Notes under the pieces: model-generated
The model's database searches: none
Told to the model about the DNA's origin: nothing
The model's input: only the letters and a program-made list of their open reading frames with translations
Source of the DNA: Palsa-504 sp963767565
Lineage (GTDB): Bacteria > Actinomycetota > Actinomycetes > Streptosporangiales > Streptosporangiaceae
Reading direction: 5' to 3'
NCBI GenBank assembly: GCA_963767565.1
Contig: CAVYEG010000020.1
Location: 56,164-120,163 of the forward strand
DNA length: 64,000 nt
Program-made: the position numbers and the translations under genes
In this document: one piece after another, positions 57,707 through 64,000 of the stretch
Numbering within the stretch: position 1 is the stretch's first letter
How the letters are laid out: the number at the start of each line of letters is the position of its first letter

Positions 57707-58327
57707 ATGGACGATGCGTCCCTGCGCGTGTCTGACGCCGACCGCGACCGGGCTGTCATCACGCTGCGCGAGCACCTGCTGGCGGGCCGGCTGACGCTGG
57801 AGGAGTTCTCCGAGCGCGTCGACGCCGTGCTCCGGGCCCGCTTCGGCCGGGAACTGGCGCAGGTTCAGGACGATCTGCCCGCGGTCTTCGCGGATACCGT
57901 GGTGGCTTCGCGGCGCAAGCCGGCCCGGATCACGACCGCCTTGCTCAGTCACGTGGTGCGGCGCGGACGGCTCCGGCTGTGCCGCTGGACCGTGGCCGGC
58001 AGCGTGCTCGGCGACCTGGACTTCGACCTACGCGAGGTCACGATCGACCGGCAGCGGACGGCGGTGATAGTGCTCGCGGTGCTCGGCAACTCCGACATAT
58101 ACGTGCCGGACGGCGTCAATGTCGAGGTCAGCGGGGTTTCCGTCCTGGGCCACCGGCGGGACTGGGGCCGCGACGAGGACCATCCGGATGCGCCGACCGT
58201 TCAGGTACGCGTCCTCGGACTGGCCGGAACCGTCGACGTGTGGCGGGTGCCGCCCGGCTTGCAGGCCGGCAGTTACAGCGATATCACCCGAACGCTGCAG
58301 GGCCGCCCGCTCCGCGCGTTGGAGTGA
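57707..58327 (+). CDS. DUF1707 protein with LiaF-like C-terminal domain
   Basis: A 206-residue protein. The N-terminal DUF1707 domain reads LRVSDADRDRAVITLREHLL then GRLTLEEFSERVDAVLRAR. The C-terminal half has beta-rich repeats (AVIVLAVLGNSDIYVPDGVN, VSVLGHRRDWG) typical of LiaF-like or DUF2154 cell-wall-stress proteins. No membrane helix is seen between the domains. The ATG at 57707 is the best start. Role likely in envelope stress, inferred from the family. Confidence 0.85.
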   Translation: MDDASLRVSDADRDRAVITLREHLLAGRLTLEEFSERVDAVLRARFGRELAQVQDDLPAVFADTVVASRRKPARITTALLSHVVRRGRLRLCRWTVAGSVLGDLDFDLREVTIDRQRTAVIVLAVLGNSDIYVPDGVNVEVSGVSVLGHRRDWGRDEDHPDAPTVQVRVLGLAGTVDVWRVPPGLQAGSYSDITRTLQGRPLRALE

Positions 58328-58336
58328 GAGGCCTGA

Positions 58337-58897
58337 TCAGGGCGCCAGCAGGGGCTCCATCCGGGATAGGGTCTCCCTGAGGTTGGGCTCGGAGGTGGCG
58401 TCGCTGGCCTCGGCCAGGGAAAGCCAGCGCAGCGGGGCGTGCAGGCTTTCCGGCCGGGCCGCATCCGGATCCTCGGTGGCCGTGAAGTACCTGATGTCGG
58501 CGTGTTCGTGGGCGGGTTCCTTGTTACCGGCTGGGACGTCAACGATGACCACGTGCCGGATCCCGGCGTCCGGCCACGGCACCAGGTCGGTGAGCCCGGT
58601 CTCCTCCTCCGCTTCCCGCCGGGCGATGGCCAGCGGGTCGGTTTCTCCCGGGTCGCCGTGCCCGCCGACCTGCAGCCAGGCCTGCTGGCGCTGGTGCCAG
58701 CGCAGCAGTACCCGCGCGGTGGGCGGGTGCACGATCAGCGTGGACGCGGTGACGTGCAGCGGAAGCTCGCGCCGCCAGGGGTCGCCGGTGGCCTCGGTCA
58801 GGGCGCGTATCCGGCGCAGGTCGGACGTCTCGGCGTCACCCTGCGGCTGGTAGCGGTCCAGGAGTTCGGCCAGGGTCGGCCGCGCGGCAGGTTCCAC
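58337..58897 (-). CDS. Nudix hydrolase
   Basis: A 186-residue Nudix protein. The Nudix box is complete: GGHGDPGETDPLAIARREAE followed by EETGL, with the metal-binding Glu residues. The flanking VTASTLIVHPPTARVLL is typical of nucleotide or coenzyme hydrolases. It lies convergent with the DUF1707 gene, 9 bases between the ends. Substrate unknown. Confidence 0.9.
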   Translation of the reverse strand: MEPAARPTLAELLDRYQPQGDAETSDLRRIRALTEATGDPWRRELPLHVTASTLIVHPPTARVLLRWHQRQQAWLQVGGHGDPGETDPLAIARREAEEETGLTDLVPWPDAGIRHVVIVDVPAGNKEPAHEHADIRYFTATEDPDAARPESLHAPLRWLSLAEASDATSEPNLRETLSRMEPLLAP

Positions 58898-58931
58898 GGG
58901 AGGCGATGTTACCCAGCCGACGGCTCCCGGG

Positions 58932-59310
58932 TCACGGCGCGCCTATGTCCAGCATGACCTTGCCGCGGGGGCCGTCGCTGTGCCGGAGCACCCGGTAGGC
59001 CTCCTGGTAGGCCTCGAGCGGGAAGCGGTGGGTGATCAGCGGGCCGGGGCTGATCTGCCCGGAGCTGAGCAAAGCAGCGATCTCGGTGAAGGCCGCCCGC
59101 CAGGCCACCGCGGCGGGTTCGGCCAGGGCCGCTCGAGCAGGCTTACCGATGAGCGCAGCCCGTGGACCACCTGCGCGGGCAGCAGCACCTGGTCGGCCGC
59201 GGCGCCGGCCCTGGTGAACCCGAGCTCGTCGTAGACCAGGCAGAGATTCGTGTGGCCCGCCACGCACTCGGCGCAGATCCGGTCCGGGATAATGCCTTCG
59301 GCGATCACCG
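58932..59310 (-). pseudogene. Relic of a zinc-dependent alcohol dehydrogenase
   Basis: The minus strand contains CAECVAGHTNLCLVYDELG and ADQVLLPAQVVHGLR in one frame (the structural-zinc region of medium-chain dehydrogenases), then, after a frame change near 59130, AFTEIAALLSSGQISPGPLI and RVLRHSDGPRGKVMLDIGAP, the C-terminal end. The coenzyme-binding domain in between (about 150 residues) is deleted. Confidence 0.7.
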
Positions 59311-60529
59311 GCTGGACGGCATCGTGGCCCTGGGCAACTGCGACAAGACCGTCCCGGCCTACCTGATGACGCTGGCCAGCGCGGACATTCCGGCGCTGAT
59401 CGTCACCGGCGGGTACCGGGTGCCTGCAGTGTTCCACGGGGCGCCGCTGGGGAGCGGGACGGCGCTGTGGCGCGCCTTCGACGCGGCGCAGCGGGGCGCT
59501 TGACGACGTGTCGTGGGCCCGGCTCGAGAGCTGCCTGGGCCAGGGCCTGGGCGCGTGCAACACGATGGGCACCGCCTCGACCATGGCGATCATGGCCGAG
59601 ACGCTAGGGCTGGCGCTGCCGGGTTCGGCGGTGCTGGCGGCGGGTGATCCGCGGCAGGAGGTGCTGGCCGAGGCGGCCGGGCGGCGCGGCTTGTCGCTGC
59701 CGCTGCGGGAGTTCGGCGAGATCAGCGCCGGGGTGCCGGTGATCGCCGACGTGGCCCCGATCGGGACCGGACTGATGAGCGACCTGGCGGCCGCGGGCGG
59801 CGTGCCCGCGGTGCTGGCGGCCATCGCGGACGACCTGGACCTGTCGGTGCCGACCGCGGCCGGTGCGTCGCTCGGGGAATCGCTGGTGAACGCGCCGGTG
59901 CGATGGCCGATCGGGGACCCGGTGACGTCGCAGCCGGGGTTCATGGTGGTGTACGGCAACCTGGCGCCGGACGGCGCGGTGATCAAGGCCGCGGCGGCCA
60001 GCCCGGCCCTGCTCCGGCACCGCGGCCCGGCGGTGGTGTTCGATTCCTACGAGGAGATGCGGGCCCGCATCGACGACCGGCGCTGGACGTGACGGCGGAT
60101 TCCGTGCTGGTGCTGGCGGGCTGCGGGCCGGCCGGGATGGCCATGCCGGAGTGGGGTAACATCCCGATCCCGGGCAAGCTGCTGGACCAGGGCGTCACTG
60201 GCATGGTGCGGATCACCGACGGGCGGATGAGCGGCACGGGGTTCGGCACCGTGGTGCTGCACGTGGCGCCGGAGCGCGGTCGGGGGGCCGCTGGCCTGGC
60301 TGCGGTCCGGGACATGATCTCCCTGGACGCGTATGCCGGGTCGCTGTCGGGCCCGGCTGATATGGCTGGCCGGGAGCCCCTCCTTCCGCCGGTGAGCGAC
60401 ACGCGAGGCTGGCCGGTGCTGCACCGGATGCACGTGCTGCAGGCACCTGAGGCGTGCGACTACGACTTCCTGGCGGCCCGGACTCCGGACCAGCTGACCT
60501 TCACGGAGCCGGTCATCGGGCGGTCGTAG
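59295..60529 (+). pseudogene. IlvD/Edd-family dehydratase, frameshifted and 5'-truncated
   Basis: Sugar-acid or dihydroxy-acid dehydratase fragments in three frames: VALGNCDKTVPAYLMTLASA (iron-sulphur Cys) to 59503; GACNTMGTASTMAIMAETLG to PAVVFDSYEEMRARI at 59508-60092; VLAGCGPAGMAMPEWGNIPI to TFTEPVIGRS up to 60529. Frame changes occur near 59500 and 60088. The N-terminal 60 or so residues are missing. Without editing it cannot give a full protein. Confidence 0.8.
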
Positions 60530-60530
60530 G

Positions 60531-60868
60531 GTGGACCTGCCCACTGTCTACGTCAGCGGCGACAATGCCTCCATCCGCACGGTGGCCGAGATCGCGCGAC
60601 GCATCAGCGGCATCGACGCGGCCATCCTGCACGCAGGCGCTGCCCGAGTGCGGACCAAGTTCCGGGACCGCGCACTGTCGCTGGACAGCATCCGGGCGGC
60701 GGCCGCGGCGGCCATCTTGGACCCGGCCCTGGTCATCCAGGCCCATTACGACGGCTGGGCCACTTCAGCGAGGGACGCGACGATCTTGTCCGCGCCTTCG
60801 ACGACGCCGGCCAGAGCGCGCAGCTGCGGCTCGGCGATCACGGGACCTGGATTCCGCTCACACCCTGA
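60531..60868 (+). pseudogene. C-terminal relic of a metallo-beta-lactamase-fold hydrolase
   Basis: The frame LPTVYVSGDNASIRTVAEIA, LHAGAARVRTKFRDRALSLD and LVIQAHYDGW matches the C-terminal half of UlaG-type MBL-fold hydrolases. After HYDGW one base is lost near 60762 and the sequence continues in another frame as HFSEGRD and DHGTWIPLTP to a stop at 60868. The HxHxDH metal motif is missing. Confidence 0.7.
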
Positions 60869-60880
60869 CCTGCGGCCGCA

Positions 60881-60912
60881 GCGCCCCCGGGGGATTCATC
60901 CCCCGAGGGCGC
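60881..60912. terminator. Strong hairpin between the pseudogene block and the monooxygenase gene
   Basis: Arms GCGCCCCCGGGGGAT (60881-60895) and ATCCCCCGAGGGCGC (60898-60912) match at 14 of 15 positions with a 2-base gap (effective loop 4). It lies 8 bases after the stop of the minus-strand monooxygenase and can terminate both strands. Confidence 0.75.
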
Positions 60913-60919
60913 GGGTCGG

Positions 60920-61222
60920 CTAGCTGGCGAAGAAGCGGTAGGAGCCGACCTCGGTCAGCTCCTCCTGGGCGGGAGGCTGGTCCACGCGGTCGGCGGTGCC
61001 GGCCTGGAACTCATCGAAGGCCCGGATGGTCAGCAGCGGGTTCGGCTCGTTCTCAACCTGGACCACGTGGATGAACGTCACCCCGTCGGCCAGCCGGAAC
61101 GTCGCGTAGCTGAGGCCTTCTGGGCGGGTGCGGTGCAGTTCGGCGTAGACCGCCCCGACGAGCTTGGCGTTGGCGTCGGCCTGGTCGGGCTTGGTTCGGT
61201 AGCGGATGAGGCGCTGGTACAT
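60920..61222 (-). CDS. Antibiotic biosynthesis monooxygenase-like (ABM) protein
   Basis: A 100-residue dimeric alpha/beta-barrel protein. It starts MYQRLIRYRTKPDQAD and contains EGLSYATFRLADGVTFIHVV and the C-terminal YRFFAS. The family includes small oxygenases and stress proteins. The ATG at 61222 has CAGGAG upstream and is 2 bases after the MFS stop, so the pair is an operon. A divergent SigG-like sigma factor may control them, which is inference from position. Confidence 0.85.
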   Translation of the reverse strand: MYQRLIRYRTKPDQADANAKLVGAVYAELHRTRPEGLSYATFRLADGVTFIHVVQVENEPNPLLTIRAFDEFQAGTADRVDQPPAQEELTEVGSYRFFAS

Positions 61223-61224
61223 GA

Positions 61225-62655
61225 CTATCTCCTGATCTTTAGTGGTTGCGGGAGGGTCGGTTGCCGTGTGCTGGCCGGCGCGGGGCGGTCCTTTCCGGGG
61301 ACGGGCAGGCCGGCTAGCGCGCCGAGCAGCGCCAGGCCCGCGCAGGTACCCATCGCGGGGCCGAAGCCGCTGGTGAAGGCGGCAGGCGAGGCATAGCCGC
61401 CGCGGGAGGCGAAGACCGCGGCGCAGATCGCGATCCCGAATACGCCGCCCAGCTGGCGGAGCATGTTGAGGGTGCCCGAGGCCGGGCCGATGAGCGCGGG
61501 CCGGACCGAAGTCATCACCGCGCTCATCGTGGCGGGTATCGCGACCGATACCCCGCCGCCGGTGAGGATCAGCGGCATGACCAGCTGGACGTACGGCAGG
61601 TCCGGGCGTGCGATCAGCGCGATCCAGGTCAGGCCGCTGGCTGCTACCGCCAGGCCGCCGGAGATCAGCAAGCGCTCGCCCGCGCGCGCGATGAGTGCCC
61701 CGGCGAATGGCGCGATGAGCGTGAGGGTGGCCCAGCCCGGCAGCAGCCGCAGGCCGGCGCCGAGCGGGCTGTAACCCAGGGCATCCTGCAGGTACTGGGC
61801 CATGAAGAACACCAGGGCGAGCAGCATGGCGAAGACGCTGAAGGCGGCCGCGTTGCCTGCCGCGAAGGACCGCTCGCTGAAGAGCCGGATCGGGACCATC
61901 GGGTGGCTGGTGCGCAGTTCCCAGGCCACGAAGGCGACGGTGAGCAGGATGCCGATGACGAGCGTGGCGACGATCTCCGGGCTGGCCCAGCCGACGCTGT
62001 TGGCGCGGATCAGGGCCCAGACCAGGCCGAGCGCGCCGCCGGTGGCCAGGATCAGGCCCGCGGGGTCCAGGCTGGCCCGGGCCCGGGCGGTGTCGCTGAT
62101 CATGGTCAGAATGAGCGGAATCATGACCAGGCCGATCGGGACGTTCAGCCAGAAGATCCAGTTCCAGGCCAGGCCCTGGGCGACCGCGCCGCCGACGACT
62201 GGCCCGGCCAGGACCGCGATGCCAGTGACGCTGCTGAAAATGCCCAGGGCCCAGGCCCGCCGCTGCGGCGGGAAGGCCGCGGACAGCAGCGCGAGAGCCA
62301 GCGGGAGCATCAGCGCCCCGCCCGCGCCCTGGGCGGCCCGGGCGGCGATGAGGGCACCGGCGTTCTGCGCCAGGGCGCACGCGGCCGAGGCGACGGTGAA
62401 CAGGCCGACCCCGGCGGCCAGCATGCGGCGCCGTCCCAGCCGCTCCCCCAGCGCCGCGCCGGTGAGCAGGAGCACCGCGAAGCTCAGCGTGTAGGCGTTC
62501 ACGGTCCACTCGAGCGCGGGCAGTGAGGCGTGCAGGTGCAGCCGGATCACCGGCAGTGCCGTGGCGACCACCTGGGTGTCCAGTGACACCATCAGGGATG
62601 CCGCCGACGTCAGCGCCAGGACCCAGCGCTGCCCGGCGGTCAGGTTCGGATTCAT
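61225..62655 (-). CDS. MFS drug transporter, DHA2 (EmrB/QacA) family
   Basis: A 476-residue transporter with 14 predicted helices. Signature parts: LMVSLDTQVVATALPVIRLH (motif D1), GERLGRRRMLAAGVGLF (motif A), RAAQGAGGALMLPLALALLS (motif B) and GIAVLAGPVVGGAVAQG (motif C). The ATG at 62655 follows GGAGGAAAC. It exports hydrophobic compounds by proton antiport. First gene of a unit with the ABM gene, divergent from a sigma factor gene. Confidence 0.92.
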   Translation of the reverse strand: MNPNLTAGQRWVLALTSAASLMVSLDTQVVATALPVIRLHLHASLPALEWTVNAYTLSFAVLLLTGAALGERLGRRRMLAAGVGLFTVASAACALAQNAGALIAARAAQGAGGALMLPLALALLSAAFPPQRRAWALGIFSSVTGIAVLAGPVVGGAVAQGLAWNWIFWLNVPIGLVMIPLILTMISDTARARASLDPAGLILATGGALGLVWALIRANSVGWASPEIVATLVIGILLTVAFVAWELRTSHPMVPIRLFSERSFAAGNAAAFSVFAMLLALVFFMAQYLQDALGYSPLGAGLRLLPGWATLTLIAPFAGALIARAGERLLISGGLAVAASGLTWIALIARPDLPYVQLVMPLILTGGGVSVAIPATMSAVMTSVRPALIGPASGTLNMLRQLGGVFGIAICAAVFASRGGYASPAAFTSGFGPAMGTCAGLALLGALAGLPVPGKDRPAPASTRQPTLPQPLKIRR

Positions 62656-62794
62656 GTTTCCTCCTTCCACTGGTACTGACACCGGGGCGAGCGGCGAGTG
62701 AGCGATGACTTTCCGGCCCGGCCGGTGTCCGTACCGGTGAGGACCGTGGCAGCAGCTGGCGTGGCCGGGTGAGAGGAAGAGATGGTGGTAGCGG

Positions 62795-63832
62795 GTGAGT
62801 GCTGACGCGACGCAGAGGCTGGCTCGGGCGCGAGGCGGAGACGACCAGGCGTTCGGCGACCTCGCCGACCCGTACCTGGGTGAGCTGCGCGTGCACTGCT
62901 ACCGGATCCTCGGATCGGTGCAGGACGCCGAGGACATGCTGCAGGAGACGCTACTGGCCGCCTGGAAGGGGCTTGACCAGTACGAGGGACGCGCGTCGCT
63001 GCGAACCTGGCTGTACCGGATCGCGACGAACCAGTGCCTGAACGCGCTGCGGGCCAGCAGCCGCAGGCCGCGTCTTGAGCCGCCCGCCGGGCCGGCCTGG
63101 GCGCCTGAGCCGACGCGGCGGGGCGAGGTGCTGTGGCTGGAACCGATTCCGGATGTCCTGCTGGAGGGGCTGGCCGATGACAGCGTGGGACCCGAGGCGC
63201 GCTACGAGGCGAAGGAGTCGATCGCGCTGGCCTTCGTGACGGCCGCCCAGCACCTGCCGCCCCGCCAGCGAGCGGTCCTGCTGCTCAGGGACGTGCTCGG
63301 GTTCCGGGCTGGTGAGGTGGCCGGGATGCTGGAGACCAGCGAGGCTTCGGTGAACAGCGCGCTGCAGCGGGCCCGGGTGACGATGGCCGGGCGGCGGCCA
63401 GGACCGGACCGGGAACGAGCGCCACTGCCGCGGTCGGCTCGTGAGCGGGAGCTGGCGGGCCGGTTCGCGACCGCGTTCGCTGCGGGCGACGTGGACACCA
63501 TCGTCGCGATGCTGACGCAGGACGCCTGGTTCACGATGCCGCCGGCGACGCTGGAGTACCAGGGTCTGGCGGCGATCGGGGAATTCCTGCGGGTCAGCAT
63601 GGCAGCGCGCGGCGAGCGGGGGTACCGGCTGGTTCCGGTCAGGGCCAATGGGCAGGTGGCCTTCGGGTGCTATACGCAGGACGGCGATCGGTTCCGTGCG
63701 CACGGGACGATCGTCTTGACGCTGGAGGGCGACAAGATCGCGGCGCTCACGCGGTTCGCGGAGAACGGTGTGATGCGGTGGTTCGGGCTGCCGTTGGAGG
63801 TGGGGGCGGCGGAGTTCGACAGCCTGGGCTAG
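62795..63832 (+). CDS. SigG-like ECF sigma factor with C-terminal SnoaL domain
   Basis: A 345-residue ECF sigma factor with extra domain. Region 2 reads GELRVHCYRILGSVQDAEDM then LQETLLAAWKG; region 4 reads AAQHLPPRQRAVLLLRDVLG and EASVNSALQRARVTM. Residues 215-335 form a SnoaL/NTF2-like domain (FAAGDVDTIVAMLTQDAWFT) that in this group replaces a separate anti-sigma factor by binding the core in cis. GTG start at 62795. Divergent from an MFS-ABM operon, its likely target. Confidence 0.9.
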   Translation: MSADATQRLARARGGDDQAFGDLADPYLGELRVHCYRILGSVQDAEDMLQETLLAAWKGLDQYEGRASLRTWLYRIATNQCLNALRASSRRPRLEPPAGPAWAPEPTRRGEVLWLEPIPDVLLEGLADDSVGPEARYEAKESIALAFVTAAQHLPPRQRAVLLLRDVLGFRAGEVAGMLETSEASVNSALQRARVTMAGRRPGPDRERAPLPRSARERELAGRFATAFAAGDVDTIVAMLTQDAWFTMPPATLEYQGLAAIGEFLRVSMAARGERGYRLVPVRANGQVAFGCYTQDGDRFRAHGTIVLTLEGDKIAALTRFAENGVMRWFGLPLEVGAAEFDSLG

Positions 63833-63928
63833 CTGGATTCCGCATTCCGCGGCGCCAGCACCTGCGGACCGTCGTGGTGACGCCGCGCAGCGGGCTCGCG
63901 GCTCTGGTAACATCTCGGCGAGGTACTC

Positions 63929-64000
63929 GGGCCGTTAGCTCAGCGGGAGAGCGCTTCCCTGACACGGAAGAGGTCACTGGTTCAAATCCAGTACGGCCCA
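63929..64000 (+). tRNA. tRNA-Val (anticodon GAC)
   Basis: A 72-base cloverleaf ending on the last base of the window: acceptor GGGCCGT/ACGGCCC, anticodon stem CTTCC/GGAAG with loop CTGACAC (anticodon GAC), T arm ACTGG-TTCAAAT-CCAGT, discriminator A. Whether CCA is encoded lies outside the window. Confidence 0.95.

Overview
The window is chromosomal DNA of a high-GC, sporulating-type actinobacterium. Support comes from uniformly GC-rich third codon positions, GTG and TTG starts, an SsgA/SsgB-like sporulation protein, an F420-type luciferase-like oxidoreductase, GAF-ANTAR and STAS regulators, a DinB-fold protein and many ECF and two-component regulators. The genus cannot be read from the sequence alone.

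Layout. Positions 1-3.8 kb hold scpB (cut by the window edge), scpA, a small DNA-binding-like protein and a ParA ATPase, then a ChaN-like and a SnoaL-like gene. Positions 4-6.8 kb hold yceI, a relic of a membrane-protein gene that keeps its promoter, an FAD oxidase and a BlaI repressor. Positions 7-18.5 kb are mostly single metabolic genes (hmgA, an epimerase, aldo/keto reductase, HAD, LCP, DinG helicase). Positions 18.5-26.3 kb are a polyol uptake and oxidation locus: a SorC regulator, its repeated operators, an ABC transporter and a mannitol-type dehydrogenase. Positions 27.9-28.8 kb are decayed IS4 and ABC-lipoprotein sequence. Positions 30-41.6 kb are an envelope and redox cluster with an ECF sigma factor, a second BlaI and an M56 peptidase. 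Positions 41.6-45.4 kb are a small integrated element flanked by 48-bp repeats of tRNA-Val. The rest holds ssgB-like, hutH, two tRNAs, a two-component system, transketolase, AlkA, a Nudix gene, a run of pseudogenes (58.9-60.9 kb), and an MFS/monooxygenase pair opposite a SigG-like sigma factor. The window ends on a second tRNA-Val.

Main result. Seven sites share one fixed composite architecture: a GAAC-type -35 (TGAACC/A in six, CGAACC in one), exactly 17 bases between GAAC and a CGT-like -10, and a TACTA-N7-TAGTA dyad covering the -10. They lie in front of both blaI genes, the ECF sigma gene, the MpaB-UbiB operon, a four-helix membrane protein plus FtsH operon, a COG4315 secreted protein and the membrane-protein relic. 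I infer a clustered regulon activated by the ECF sigma factor and repressed by BlaI, with the M56 peptidase as possible sensor. The targets (YceI, MpaB-like, UbiB, FtsH, a flippase-hydrolase fusion) point to membrane isoprenoid, quinone or lipid homeostasis. The regulon is inferred from sequence only.
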